DNA of 64,000 nt, from positions 3,038,001-3,102,000 of the forward strand of contig NZ_CP108487.1 of assembly GCF_036226525.1 (NCBI RefSeq), written 5' to 3'. Within the stretch, counting starts at the first letter, position 1. Every line of letters starts with the position of its first letter. Source of the DNA: Kribbella sp. NBC_01245. GTDB taxonomy: Bacteria > Actinomycetota > Actinomycetes > Propionibacteriales > Kribbellaceae. A program made the translations under genes and the position numbers. The notes beneath the pieces are model-generated. The model saw only the letters and a program-made list of their open reading frames with translations, was not told where the DNA came from and did not search any database. Positions 1-8,851 of the stretch are shown here, piece after piece.

Positions 1-1041
1 GGCGTTCGGCGCCTCGTCCTCGGTGTAGGCGTCGAGCAGGAAGGCCAGCACGTTGCGAGTCAGCCCGGCCGCGGGCTCGATCACGTACGGCGTCCAGCGC
101 TCGCCCTTCTCCTGGTCGAAGTACGACAGGTCGACGCCCGACTCCTTCGAGTGGGTCGACAGGTCGAAATCGGTCCGGTTCGCGATGCCCTCGAGCTCGC
201 CGAACTCCGAACCACCGAACTGGAACTTGTACTCGATGTCGACCGTGCGCTTCGAGTAGTGGCTGAGCTTCTCCTTCGGGTGCTCGTAATACCGAAGGTT
301 CTCCGCCTTGATGCCGAGGTCGAGGTACCAGTCCCAGCGCGCCTTCAGCCAGTACTCGTGCCAGTCCTCGTCGGTCCCGGGCGCGACGAAGAACTCCATC
401 TCCATCTGCTCGAACTCGCGGGTCCGGAAGATGAAGTTGCCCGGCGTGATCTCGTTGCGGAAGCTCTTGCCGACCTGGGCGATGCCGAACGGCGGCTTCT
501 TCCGGGCGGTGCCCATCACGTTCGCGAAGTTCACGAAGATGCCCTGCGCGGTCTCGGGCCGCAGGTAGTGCAGGCCTTCCTCCGACTCGACCGGACCCAG
601 GTACGTCTTCAGCAGACCGTTGAACATCTTCGGCTCGGTGAACGTGCCCTTGTTACCGCAGTTCGGGCAGGGCACGTCGGCCAGCTTCACCGTGGCCTCG
701 TCCTTGCCCTTGCGCGCGGCGAACTCCTCGCGCAAGTGGTCCTCACGGAAACGCTTGTGGCAGGACTGGCACTCGGTCAGCGGGTCGACGAACTCGGCGA
801 TGTGCCCACTGGCCACCCACACCTGACGCGGCAGGATGACCGAGGAGTCGAGCCCGACGATGTCGTCACGGCTGGTCACCATCGACCGCCACCACTGGCG
901 CCGGATGTTCTCCTTCAGCTCCACCCCGAGCGGTCCGTAGTCCCACGCCGACCGCGTGCCGCCGTAGATCTCGCCACAGGGGTAGACGAAACCCCGGCGT
1001 TTGCTCAGGCTGACAACGGCATCGACGGTATCCACGGGCAC
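1..1041 (-). CDS. glyS: glycyl-tRNA synthetase, class II (3' end beyond window)
   Basis: Charges tRNA-Gly with glycine in the cytoplasm. About 347 N-terminal residues are visible of a family length near 460; the C-terminal anticodon-binding domain lies beyond the left edge. Seen: N-terminal [14 protein letters not shown], zinc-type cysteine pairs ([15 protein letters not shown]), class II motif 2 (FRNEI with the downstream FEQMEMEFF) and the glycine-type FVNFANVM segment, which together identify the alpha2-type GlyRS. The GTG start at 1041 has GGAG about 7 nt upstream; an in-frame GTG at 1035 is less well placed. It ends the conserved uppS/zur/glyS neighbourhood. Confidence 0.95.
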   Translation of the reverse strand, partial: MPVDTVDAVVSLSKRRGFVYPCGEIYGGTRSAWDYGPLGVELKENIRRQWWRSMVTSRDDIVGLDSSVILPRQVWVASGHIAEFVDPLTECQSCHKRFREDHLREEFAARKGKDEATVKLADVPCPNCGNKGTFTEPKMFNGLLKTYLGPVESEEGLHYLRPETAQGIFVNFANVMGTARKKPPFGIAQVGKSFRNEITPGNFIFRTREFEQMEMEFFVAPGTDEDWHEYWLKARWDWYLDLGIKAENLRYYEHPKEKLSHYSKRTVDIEYKFQFGGSEFGELEGIANRTDFDLSTHSKESGVDLSYFDQEKGERWTPYVIEPAAGLTRNVLAFLLDAYTEDEAPNA

Positions 1042-1155
1042 TTTTCGACTCCAGAAGGTGGTACGGGCAAGAATCCAGGCTATCGGGCCGAGGTACCGGC
1101 CGTCACAATCGCCACCGTCACTGCTGCGATAACAAAGGCTTTGGTGTCTGCGAAG

Positions 1156-1455
1156 TCAGGAAGCGGCGGGGTCGAGCGGGTCGTAGGCAGTCGGTTCGTC
1201 GATCGCCAGCGACAACAGCGGCACCGCCGCCATCTTCACCTCGAACGGCGACAGAGCGCGGCGGTAACTGCCGATGTTCTCCCACTCCATCGACAGAGCC
1301 AGCAACTCCGGGTCATCGGCATTGCGACCGGTCCTGGCCGCGACAAAGCCCTTCTGCCGCGACAGCACCTCGACCGCCGTTTCCAGCCGGCCGATGAACT
1401 CGCCCTGCGCGCCCTCTTCGACCCGGAACCTAATCACCACGAACACGCCCGCCAC
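1156..1455 (-). CDS. antibiotic biosynthesis monooxygenase (ABM)-fold protein
   Basis: A 99-residue protein of the dimeric alpha/beta-barrel (ABM) class: opening beta strand FVVIRFRV, a helix rich in E and R, then a strand with LLALSMEWEN. Members are cofactor-free oxygenases, heme-degrading enzymes or simple stress proteins; no residue here decides between them. It follows glyS with the same orientation after a 114-bp gap, so it may be cotranscribed upstream of glyS. The substrate is unknown. Confidence 0.7.
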   Translation of the reverse strand: MAGVFVVIRFRVEEGAQGEFIGRLETAVEVLSRQKGFVAARTGRNADDPELLALSMEWENIGSYRRALSPFEVKMAAVPLLSLAIDEPTAYDPLDPAAS

Positions 1456-1513
1456 CCTACGGCGTCCCCCTCACCCACCGTCATCCCCCCGCTCCGACCA
1501 GCCGTGTCGCCCA

Positions 1514-1597
1514 TCATCGGACCCTTGTGACCCGGCGTGTCGGCACTCATCGGTCCTTTGTGACGCGGCGTGTCGGCACTCATCGGTCCCTTGTGAC
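1514..1597. repeat. 33-bp-period intergenic repeat, three units (locus A)
   Basis: Three copies of an 18-bp core (TCATCGGTCCCTTGTGAC with 1-2 differences) start at 1514, 1547 and 1580, exactly 33 bp apart. They are joined by 15-bp linkers of the type CCGGCGTGTCGGCAC. The same unit occurs at 18100-18150 and 32446-32528. The array lies between the ABM gene and the DUF6703-like gene. The function is unknown; it is not a CRISPR because the linkers are themselves repeated. Confidence 0.85.
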
Positions 1598-1630
1598 CAA
1601 GTTGTTGGATTGGCCTGGGAGGATGGCGGA

Positions 1631-1942
1631 ATGAGTAGTTCTCAGCCCACCGGGCCGGTCAGTCCCCTGCGGGCGCGGATCACCAAGGCCAGCTATCCGT
1701 TCATCGCCCGCCTGCACGCGATGCCGAAGCTGACGCTGCCGCTCGTCACGCTGCTGCTGGTCGTGATCGGGGCCTTCGCGCCCGTCGTCGCCGCCGTGCC
1801 CGCGCTGATCGTGCTCGCCGTCCTGCTGGCCTGGCTCGGCTTCCTTTCCTGGCCGGTCGTCGGCACGGGCAGCAAGGCCGTACGCGTCTTCGCCGTCCTG
1901 GTCATCGCCTTCTTCGCGATCTCCCGGATGGCCGGCAGCTAA
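1631..1942 (+). CDS. small membrane protein, DUF6703-like
   Basis: A 103-residue protein with a short basic N-terminus and two hydrophobic helices (around residues 34-75, rich in V/L/A, and 82-98), so probably a small integral membrane protein. The C-terminal stretch AVRVFAVLVIAFFAISRM is typical of a family found next to glyS-region genes in actinobacteria that I recall as DUF6703; the assignment is from memory. Start ATG 1631 follows GGATGGCGGA. The function is unknown. The AraC gene begins 12 bp downstream. Confidence 0.6.
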   Translation: MSSSQPTGPVSPLRARITKASYPFIARLHAMPKLTLPLVTLLLVVIGAFAPVVAAVPALIVLAVLLAWLGFLSWPVVGTGSKAVRVFAVLVIAFFAISRMAGS

Positions 1943-1954
1943 GGCTCAAGGCCG

Positions 1955-2389
1955 ATGGGCAGCGTCCCGTTGGAGCGTCACCTGCTCAAGGTGCGCGACC
2001 TGATGGACAGCTCGTACGCCGAACCGCTCGACGTCGCCGCCCTCGCTCGCAGCGCGGCCGTTTCCCCGGCGTACTTCAGTCGCAGCTTCAAACGGACGTT
2101 CGGCGAAACCCCACACCAGTACCTGATGAGCCGCCGGATGGAGCGGGCCAAGGCGTTGCTGCGCGCGGGCGAGCTATCCGTGACCGAGATCTGCCTGGCT
2201 GTCGGCTTCACCAGCCTCGGCTCGTTCAGCACCCAGTTCCGCCGGTTCGTCGGCATGAGCCCGAGCGCTTACCGCGAACAGGCCGGCACCTCGTGGGATC
2301 ACCAGCTGCCGTCCTGCTACATCAAGATGTGGACCCGTCCCGCCCAAAAGGCCGTGTTCGAGAAGCCCGCAACGCCACCCGCGCCCTAG
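1955..2389 (+). CDS. AraC-family transcriptional regulator (DNA-binding domain only)
   Basis: At 144 residues this has little beyond the AraC double helix-turn-helix: helix-turn-helix 1 around AALARSAAVSPAYFSRSFK and helix-turn-helix 2 around LSVTEICLAVGFTSLGSFS, ending with the family signature FRRFVGMSPSAYR. There is no sensor domain, so any ligand response would need a partner. The VOC/PhnB-like gene begins about 100 bp downstream on the same strand, a pairing common in actinobacteria, so the regulator probably controls or is cotranscribed with it. Confidence 0.85.
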   Translation: MGSVPLERHLLKVRDLMDSSYAEPLDVAALARSAAVSPAYFSRSFKRTFGETPHQYLMSRRMERAKALLRAGELSVTEICLAVGFTSLGSFSTQFRRFVGMSPSAYREQAGTSWDHQLPSCYIKMWTRPAQKAVFEKPATPPAP

Positions 2390-2489
2390 CCCTGGCGGCC
2401 CTCCGGCCCGGACCTGTTGACCGTGCCGGTCTGCGGGCGTATCGGTGGAAGTTAAGGCCAACGCACGACCTACTTTGCAGGAGGACACG

Positions 2490-2969
2490 ATGACCAAGTT
2501 GTTTCCCTGTCTGTGGTTCGACGGCAACGCCGAGGAGGCGGCCGACTTCTACGTGACGTTGCTGCCGGACAGTCACGTCGACAAGGTCTGGCGCACGCCG
2601 GCTGAGACACCGGCCGGGCCGGCGGGCATGGTGCTGACGGTCGACTTCACTCTCGCCGGCCAGCATTACCAGGGGCTCAACGGTGGCCCGGACTTCAAGT
2701 TCAACGAGGCGGTGTCGTTCGTCATCGGCTGCGACGACCAGGCCGAGGTCGATCGGCTGTGGGACGCGCTCACGGCGAACGGCGGCGAGCCCGGCCCGTG
2801 TGGCTGGGTCAAGGACCGCTTCGGCTTGTCGTGGCAGATCGTGCCGCGCCGGCTGGACGAGTTGCTCGATGATCCCGATCCCGAGCGTGCCCGGCGAGCG
2901 ATGGAGTCGATGCTCAAGATGGGCAAACTCGAAGTCGCCGAACTGGAGCGCGCCGCCGACGCAGCCTGA
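2490..2969 (+). CDS. VOC-superfamily (PhnB-like) protein
   Basis: A 159-residue protein with the PhnB / 3-demethylubiquinone-methyltransferase-like VOC fold: the opening KLFPCLWFDGNAEEAADFY, central FVIGCDDQAEVDRLWDAL and closing CGWVKDRFGLSWQIVP are hallmark segments. Such proteins bind small metabolites; most have no known reaction. The ATG at 2490 is preceded by AGGAGGACACG, a strong ribosome-binding site, which decides against the upstream in-frame GTG at 2445. It probably forms a unit with the AraC gene. Confidence 0.85.
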   Translation: MTKLFPCLWFDGNAEEAADFYVTLLPDSHVDKVWRTPAETPAGPAGMVLTVDFTLAGQHYQGLNGGPDFKFNEAVSFVIGCDDQAEVDRLWDALTANGGEPGPCGWVKDRFGLSWQIVPRRLDELLDDPDPERARRAMESMLKMGKLEVAELERAADAA

Positions 2970-2976
2970 CCACGTC

Positions 2977-3234
2977 TCATCGCTTTGAAGGCTGGTTCCG
3001 GCGGTGATCTCGGCGAGCTGCGAACAGCTGGTAAAGACCTCCCAGGAGCATGCCAATCCCGACGCCGACGATCGGGAATGCTGGTACGCCGTAAATTGAG
3101 ACGTCATTGATGGTCAGGACAACAGCCACGACGATCGTGACGGCGCCAGCAATGACGTTCTGCCAGCCTTGAGCCTTGCGACGGGCAATCTCGCTGCCCC
3201 TCTCAATCGGTCCACGAATCGTACTGGTCGGGAC
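2977..3234 (-). pseudogene. 5'-truncated small membrane protein gene (remnant)
   Basis: Between the VOC and hydrolase genes, the minus strand holds an 85-codon open stretch bounded by in-frame stops. It reads as a plausible membrane protein: a basic amphipathic segment (SEIARRKAQGWQNV), helix 1 (AGAVTIVVAVVLTI), a short loop, helix 2 (FPIVGVGIGMLLGGLYQLF) and a basic tail (ARRDHRRNQPSKR). No ATG, GTG or TTG occurs before codon 34 or so (a GTG inside helix 1), and GC content is visibly lower than in the neighbours. I read it as the 3' part of a gene that lost its start; a rare ATT start cannot be excluded. Confidence 0.45.
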
Positions 3235-3333
3235 CTACGTAACGGCTCCACCGCCAGAGGGCAGTTTTCGAGAAGCCGACGACGCTACTGCCGCCCTAGT
3301 GTCCTGAGCAGGAGACGACGACAGGGAGCAGAG

Positions 3334-4116
3334 ATGAGTACGACGACCTCGAAGGACGGCACCACCCTCGCGTACGACGTGACCGGCTCGGGCCCCGCGC
3401 TCGTCCTGGTGTCGGGCGCTTCGACCACACGCGCGTCGAATCAGGAGTACGCCGAGCAGTTGTCGGCCGATTTCACCGTCTACAACTACGACCGGCGCGG
3501 CCGCGGCGACAGCGATACCAAGAGCGACTTCACCGGGACCATCGCGGTCGAGCGCGAGTTCGAGGACCTCGACGCGATCATCGCCGAGGCCGGAGGCGCC
3601 GCCGCCGTACTCGGGTTCTCCTCCGGTGCCGTACTCGCGCTCAAAGCCACCGCGAACGGCGCCAAGGTCACGGATCTGGTGTTGTGGGAAACGCCGTTCT
3701 CGCTCGACGAAGGCGGTCCCGCGCGGCAAGCGACGTACGCGGCGGAGCTGCACGAGCACCTCGCCGCCGGCCGCAACGGTGATGCCGCCGCCCTTTTCAT
3801 GAACTTGGTCGGCCTGCCGCCCGAGATGATCGCGAACATCCGCAACTCGCCGATGTGGCCCGGCCTAGAAGCGGTCGCGCCTTCACTCGCGTACGACGCC
3901 GCGGCCATGGGCGACAGCCGCATCCCGGACGTTTCGGGTGTCACCGCGCGAACGCTGGTGCTCGACGGCGGCGCCAGCCCGGCCTTCCTGCAGGACGCGG
4001 CCACCGCGCTGACCAAGGCCCTGCCGAATGCCGAGCGAACCACCCTCGAAGGCCAGGACCACAGCGTATCGGCCAACGCGCTGGTGCCCGTCGTCCGGAA
4101 GTGGCTGGGCCGATGA
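3334..4116 (+). CDS. alpha/beta-fold hydrolase
   Basis: A 260-residue protein with the alpha/beta-hydrolase layout: beta strand ALVLVSGAST, the strand-turn VYNYDRRGRGDSD, nucleophile elbow GFSSG (Ser near residue 90), an acid in LVLDGG and a late histidine in GQDHSVS. The triad is therefore complete. ATG 3334 follows AGGGAGCAGAG. The stop overlaps the next gene's start (ATGA), so the two are translationally coupled. The substrate is not predictable from sequence. Confidence 0.9.
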   Translation: MSTTTSKDGTTLAYDVTGSGPALVLVSGASTTRASNQEYAEQLSADFTVYNYDRRGRGDSDTKSDFTGTIAVEREFEDLDAIIAEAGGAAAVLGFSSGAVLALKATANGAKVTDLVLWETPFSLDEGGPARQATYAAELHEHLAAGRNGDAAALFMNLVGLPPEMIANIRNSPMWPGLEAVAPSLAYDAAAMGDSRIPDVSGVTARTLVLDGGASPAFLQDAATALTKALPNAERTTLEGQDHSVSANALVPVVRKWLGR

Positions 4117-4529
4117 TCACCGGATACGGGCTGGTCTGCCTCTGGGTCTTCGACCAGGACGAGGCGTACGACTTCTACGTCGGCAAACTCGGTTTCGACG
4201 TCACCTTCCAGCAGGAGATGGACGGCGTCCGCTGGCTACTCGTCAACCCGCCGGGCGCTCCGGAGCTGCCGCTCGCCCTCAACGTGCCAGGCCCGCCGGT
4301 GATGGACGAGGAGACCGCCGCGGCCGTCCGGAAGCTCGTCTCGATCGGATATGCCGGCGGCCCGGGCGCGTTCAAGACCGACGACTGCTGGAAGTCGTAC
4401 GCCGAATTGAAGGCGCGAGGCGTCGAGTTCATCGGCGAACCCGAGGAGACGTTCTACGGGATCGATGTGGCGTTCCGCGATCCCTTCGGAAACCACTGGC
4501 GCCTCACCCAAGTCAAGCCGCGGGACTGA
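4113..4529 (+). CDS. VOC-family (glyoxalase/bleomycin-resistance-like) protein
   Basis: A 138-residue single-unit VOC protein: CLWVFDQDEAYDFYVGKLGF opens the first beta-alpha-beta unit and the end VAFRDPFGNHWRLTQ is the classical closing motif. Members bind or transform small molecules, often with a metal; a substrate cannot be named. It starts within the stop of the hydrolase gene, so the two proteins probably act in one pathway. Its 3' end overlaps the convergent TetR gene by 17 bp. Confidence 0.88.
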   Translation: MITGYGLVCLWVFDQDEAYDFYVGKLGFDVTFQQEMDGVRWLLVNPPGAPELPLALNVPGPPVMDEETAAAVRKLVSIGYAGGPGAFKTDDCWKSYAELKARGVEFIGEPEETFYGIDVAFRDPFGNHWRLTQVKPRD

Positions 4530-5064
4530 TCCCCAGCGTCGCGCAGGCGGCTTCGACGGCGGCGGCGCGGAGCTCGTCCGGGTCGGCGTCCTCGAACATC
4601 ACCGCGCAGTCGGACAGACCGCCGATCGCCACCATCAGCCGGGCCTGTTCGCGCAGATCGGGATCGGGCCCGGCGAGCAGGTTCGTGACCCGCATCCGCC
4701 AGGCGATGAAGCGGTTGACCAGGTCGTAGCGGGCCAGCACGCCGAAGTCCTGGACCACCAACTGGATCAGGCTGCGATGCCGGTAGAGCTCGTCGAAGTA
4801 CGAGTTCAGCAGCTCCCGCGGATCGACCGGCGCCTTCGCCTCGAGCGCGGTCGCGAAGGTCTCGATCTCCGCCAGGAACGGCTGGAAGAGGCTGCCGACC
4901 AGCTCGTCGCGCGACTTGAAGTGGTAGTACAACGCGGGTTTGGTCACGCCGAGGCGATCGGCGATCTGCTGCAGGCTCGTCTGCTCGACGCCCTGGGTCA
5001 CGAACAGCTCCAGCGCGACCGCCTGGATCCGCTGCTTCGTATCCCCCGACTTCGGCCTTGGCAT
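4513..5064 (-). CDS. TetR/AcrR-family repressor
   Basis: A 183-residue regulator: an N-terminal helix-turn-helix (RIQAVALELFVTQGVEQTSL, then IADRLGVTKPALYYHFKSRDEL) followed by a mainly helical ligand domain ending with a TetR C-terminal pattern. It is divergent from the FAD-monooxygenase gene, with two TTAAGTAA-type palindromes between them. The simplest reading is that it represses the monooxygenase and itself until a ligand, perhaps the oxygenase substrate, releases it. Confidence 0.92.
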   Translation of the reverse strand: MPRPKSGDTKQRIQAVALELFVTQGVEQTSLQQIADRLGVTKPALYYHFKSRDELVGSLFQPFLAEIETFATALEAKAPVDPRELLNSYFDELYRHRSLIQLVVQDFGVLARYDLVNRFIAWRMRVTNLLAGPDPDLREQARLMVAIGGLSDCAVMFEDADPDELRAAAVEAACATLGISPAA

Positions 5065-5082
5065 CTTCCGGACAATACCTGA

Positions 5083-5145
5083 CTTACCGTTAAGTAAGCC
5101 GTTGACACCGCCCTCGAAAGTTTGCTTACCTTCCGTTAAGTAAAC
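5083..5145. promoter_or_regulatory. two TetR-type operator sites in the divergent promoter
   Basis: Site 1 is CTTACCGTTAAGTAAG (5083-5098); site 2 (5124-5145) has the same CTTAC...CCGTTAAGTAA core. A TTGACA box for the rightward promoter lies at 5102-5107, between the sites, and site 2 covers the expected -10 region. The monooxygenase has AGGGGG at 5153-5158 before ATG 5164. Repression by the adjacent TetR protein is inferred. Confidence 0.6.
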
Positions 5146-5163
5146 AAAGTCTAGGGGGCAACG

Positions 5164-6387
5164 ATGACCACCGTTCTGATCTCAGGCGCGAGCGTGGCCG
5201 GGCCGGTGCTGGCGTACTGGCTGAAGCGCTACGGCTTCGAACCGACCGTGGTCGAACGCGCGCCCGCGTTGCGGCACAGCCTCGGCGGCCACGCGATCGA
5301 CCTCTTCGGCCCGGCGATGGACGTGATCGAGCGGATGGGCCTGCTCACCGACGTGTACGCCGCCCGGACGCGCACACAGTTCATGACGATGTACCGGCCG
5401 GGCCGCCGTCCGGTCAAGGCCGACCTGGATCGCGTGGTCGCGGGCATCTCCAGCCGGCACGTCGAGATCATGCGCGGCGAACTGACGAAACTCCTGTACG
5501 ACGCGTCGGCCGATGACGTCGAGTACGTCTTCGGCGACTCGATCGCCTCGCTGCACGACGACGGCCATGGGGTCGACGTGACCTTCGAGCAAGGCGAGCC
5601 CCGGCGGTTCGACCTGGTCATCGGCGCCGACGGCTTGCACTCGAACGTACGGCGCCTGGTCTTCGGACCGGAGGAGTCGTACCTGAAGTATCTCGGCGGC
5701 TACCTGGCGGTCTACACCGTGCCGAACTACCTCGGGCTGGACGGGCGGATGCTGATGCACCCCGCGATCGACAAGCTCGTCGGGACCTATGCGGTGCACC
5801 AGACCGGACAGGCGCGGGCGTTGTTCCTCTGGAGAAGGCCTGAGCAGTTCTCGTACGACTACCGCGACATTGATCAGCAGAAGGACCTACTGCGACAGGA
5901 GTTCGGCAGAGACGGCTGGGAGGTCCCGAACTTCATCAAGCACTTGGACGCGGCAGAGGACTTCTACTTCGACTCGATCAGCCAGATCACCTTGGACAGC
6001 TGGCACCGGGGACGAGTGGCTCTAGTCGGCGACGCCGGCTACTCCCCCGGACCGGCCGTTGGCGGCGGCACCAGCCTCGCAGCCGTCACGGCGTACGTCT
6101 TGGCGGGTGAACTGGCGACGTACGCCGATCCAGTGGCGGGCCTGCGCGCGTACGAGGACCGCGTGCGGGGATTCGTACTTCAGAACCGTCAGGTCGCTCC
6201 GAAGATGATGAAGGCGCTACTGCCGTCAAGCCCGGCAGGGGTTTGGGCGACGGTCCATGCGCTCAACCTGATCGCCAGAGTGCCTCTCGGACTTCAGAAG
6301 CTCGTGAGCCGCCAGGGCCTCGGATTCGCCAAAGCCCTCGACGCGATCACCATTACGGACTACAAAGCGGGTTACAAGGTCAGCTGA
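5164..6387 (+). CDS. FAD-dependent aromatic-type monooxygenase
   Basis: A 407-residue class A flavoprotein hydroxylase. Seen: dinucleotide-binding GASVAG (residues 8-13, in place of GxGxxG), the DG motif IGADGLHSNVRR (153-164) and the GD motif VALVGDAGYSPGP (285-297) that contacts the FAD ribose. The family uses NAD(P)H and O2 to hydroxylate aromatic or polyketide-like substrates, including TetX-like drug-inactivating enzymes. The divergent TetR gene and operator-like palindromes suggest induction by its substrate. Its 3' end overlaps the convergent pepN by 16 bp. Confidence 0.88.
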   Translation: MTTVLISGASVAGPVLAYWLKRYGFEPTVVERAPALRHSLGGHAIDLFGPAMDVIERMGLLTDVYAARTRTQFMTMYRPGRRPVKADLDRVVAGISSRHVEIMRGELTKLLYDASADDVEYVFGDSIASLHDDGHGVDVTFEQGEPRRFDLVIGADGLHSNVRRLVFGPEESYLKYLGGYLAVYTVPNYLGLDGRMLMHPAIDKLVGTYAVHQTGQARALFLWRRPEQFSYDYRDIDQQKDLLRQEFGRDGWEVPNFIKHLDAAEDFYFDSISQITLDSWHRGRVALVGDAGYSPGPAVGGGTSLAAVTAYVLAGELATYADPVAGLRAYEDRVRGFVLQNRQVAPKMMKALLPSSPAGVWATVHALNLIARVPLGLQKLVSRQGLGFAKALDAITITDYKAGYKVS

Positions 6388-8828
6388 GTCCGTACGACGA
6401 TTGCCCGGCGGAGGTCGTCCGCCAGGTCGGAGACGGCCCGGCGGATGCTCGGGTCGATCGTCGTATCGGCGATCAACCGGTCGGCCTGGTCGATCACCCG
6501 CTGATCGATCGCGAACTTGGGAAAGACCTTGGTCGTGGTGATGGAGAGCGCCACCCCGGCGCGGATCCCGGCCGTGCCCGCGATCTCGCTGAAGAACCGT
6601 TGCACGTAAGGCGCAGTGAGCTCGGCCTGACCCGGGTGCCAGAAGCCATCGCAGTTGGCGAACAGCTCGTTCACACCGATCGCGGGATCAGTCATGATCC
6701 GCGTCCAGGCCAGCTCCTTCGCCTGCACATCCGGCAACGCGGCCCGGCAACGCGCGGCCTGGGTAACCCCTTCGGTCGACTGGTCGCGGGCCAGTTCGGC
6801 GTCGATCTCGGTCGCGCCGAACACGCCCAGCCGGACCAGCTGTAGCACCAGCGACCAGCGCAGATCCGCGTCGACCTTCAGCCCCTCCGGGACCTCGCGG
6901 CCGTCAAGCCAACCCTGCAGCATCGACGCGTCATCGGTGGTCGTGATGACGCCCCGGGCGATCGCGAGTTGGAGGCTGCTGCCGGGTGGGGTCGACCCCA
7001 ACCTGGTGGTGAGGACTGTCGCGAGCTCGCCGCGATACGGCTCGTACGGCAGGTAGATGCCGCACACCCGAGTCTCCGCCCAGCGCAGCAATGAGCCGAC
7101 CGCGATATCGCTGTCCTCGTGCGGGATCGCCGCCAGCAGGACGCTGAACGCCTGCCGCGGATCGAGCTCCGCGTCGGCCGTAGCATCGCGAATGCTGTTC
7201 CAGATCACACCACGAGTGATACCGCTCTCGATCTTCGGCAGCACCTCGGTCAGATTGGCGAGGCTGGTCACGTCGAGGCGGATCTTGGCCCAAGTGTCAT
7301 CCCCCGCATCCGGTACGACGACCGCGTACGCCGGATCGAGGTCGACGTCGCCCCGCGAACCGTCGAGCCTTGCCCGAACCGACGTACCGCGGCCGGTCGC
7401 GTCGTACCCGCCGATCGTCAATTGATGCGGCCTATCGGCATCACCGCTTCGATGCAACGTGATGCCGGTCGCAGTGCGCTCGGCGCTGATCGTGTCGACG
7501 CCGGACGTGCGCAGCCATTGCGCCGACCACTCGGGCAGATCCTTGGCGCCGGCCTCGGTCAGCTTGCCGATGAACTCGCCCAGATCCGCGTTGCCGAACT
7601 CGTGCGCGTCGATGTGCGCGTTGACGCCCTTGAGGAACACCTCGTCGCCCAGGTAGGCCGCGAGTTGTTTGAGCACGGCCGCGCCCTTGGCGTACGAGAT
7701 CCCGTCGAAGTCGTCGAGCGAGGCGCGCGCGTCCTTGATCGCGTCAGCCGCGACCGGGTGGGTCGAGCTGCGCTGGTCGGCCTGCAGCCCCCACCACTTG
7801 CGGACGAAGGCGAAGTCCTCCCAATGGCCGGGATGATCCGTCACGTCGGTCGAGACCCGGTGGGCCATGTACTCCGCGAAGGACTCGTTCAGCCAGAGGT
7901 CGTTCCACCACCTCATCGTGACCGCGTCGCCGAACCACATGTGCGCCATCTCGTGTACGACGACCCGCGCGCGCGTGCTGCGCTCGGCCGTCGTGACCGC
8001 CGACCGGAAGACGAGGGTGTCCGCGAACGTCACACAGCCCGGGTTCTCCATCGCGCCGAGGTTGAAGTCGGGCACGAAGACCTGGTGGTACTCGCCGAAC
8101 GGGTAGCGATAGCCGAACAGCCGGTGGTACTCGTCGAAGGACTGCCGGGTGACCGTGAAGAGTTCGTCCGCGTCGCGATCGAGATACGGCGCGAGCGATT
8201 GCCGGCAGGCCAGACCCAGCGGAATCCCGTCATGCTCGGACCGGATCAGGTGGTACGGCCCGGCCACCACGGTCGCGAAGTACGTCGACAGGGGTTTCGT
8301 CTCGGCAAGCTCCCACTCGCCCGGGCCGACTCGCGTGGCGGCGCCGTTGCCGAGCACGATCCAGTCGTCCGGCGTCTTCACCCGCATCCGGTACGGCGCT
8401 TTGAGGTCCGGCTGGTCGAAACACGCGAAGTATCTCGGGGCGGACTCGAGCGAGGACATCCCGTAGAGGTAGACCCGGCCGTCCGCCGCGTCCACCGAGC
8501 GCTGCAGGCCTTCGCCGTCGAACGAGTAGGCCATTCGCGCCTCGACGACGAGGTCGTTCTCCGCCGCGAGCCCGGTGACCGGCAGCCGTCCGTCGTCCAG
8601 GCCGGTGACGTCGATCGGCTCGCCGTTGAGTGTCACCGCGAGCAACTCATCGGGCTTCACGTCGAGGAAGGTCTGCTCGCCCTGGATCGCCGTGAACCGG
8701 ATGCGGCTCGTGCTGCCAAACGTCCGGTCGTTCTCCTCCTGGCTCGAGAAGTCGAAGTCCAGTTGGTAGGAGCGGACGGTGATGACCCGAGCGCGGGTCC
8801 GGGCTTCTTCAACAGTGAGAGCAGGCAC
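6372..8828 (-). CDS. pepN: aminopeptidase N (M1 family)
   Basis: Cytoplasmic zinc aminopeptidase of 818 residues that trims N-terminal amino acids from peptides. Seen: substrate-anchoring GAMEN (258-262) and the zinc site HEMAH-x18-E (292-296 with Glu315 in NESF), giving complete catalysis; a long helical ERAP1-like C-terminal domain follows. There is no signal peptide. The length is close to the actinobacterial norm (about 850). It stands alone between the monooxygenase and a short hypothetical gene. Confidence 0.95.
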   Translation of the reverse strand: MPALTVEEARTRARVITVRSYQLDFDFSSQEENDRTFGSTSRIRFTAIQGEQTFLDVKPDELLAVTLNGEPIDVTGLDDGRLPVTGLAAENDLVVEARMAYSFDGEGLQRSVDAADGRVYLYGMSSLESAPRYFACFDQPDLKAPYRMRVKTPDDWIVLGNGAATRVGPGEWELAETKPLSTYFATVVAGPYHLIRSEHDGIPLGLACRQSLAPYLDRDADELFTVTRQSFDEYHRLFGYRYPFGEYHQVFVPDFNLGAMENPGCVTFADTLVFRSAVTTAERSTRARVVVHEMAHMWFGDAVTMRWWNDLWLNESFAEYMAHRVSTDVTDHPGHWEDFAFVRKWWGLQADQRSSTHPVAADAIKDARASLDDFDGISYAKGAAVLKQLAAYLGDEVFLKGVNAHIDAHEFGNADLGEFIGKLTEAGAKDLPEWSAQWLRTSGVDTISAERTATGITLHRSGDADRPHQLTIGGYDATGRGTSVRARLDGSRGDVDLDPAYAVVVPDAGDDTWAKIRLDVTSLANLTEVLPKIESGITRGVIWNSIRDATADAELDPRQAFSVLLAAIPHEDSDIAVGSLLRWAETRVCGIYLPYEPYRGELATVLTTRLGSTPPGSSLQLAIARGVITTTDDASMLQGWLDGREVPEGLKVDADLRWSLVLQLVRLGVFGATEIDAELARDQSTEGVTQAARCRAALPDVQAKELAWTRIMTDPAIGVNELFANCDGFWHPGQAELTAPYVQRFFSEIAGTAGIRAGVALSITTTKVFPKFAIDQRVIDQADRLIADTTIDPSIRRAVSDLADDLRRAIVVRTQLTL

Positions 8829-8851
8829 GCCTTCGACGCTACTTCGACGGC

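Noticed and set aside
1514-1597. Possible CRISPR array
   Set aside because: The 18-bp cores are separated by 15-bp linkers that are themselves nearly identical, there are only two or three units per locus, and no cas genes are present.
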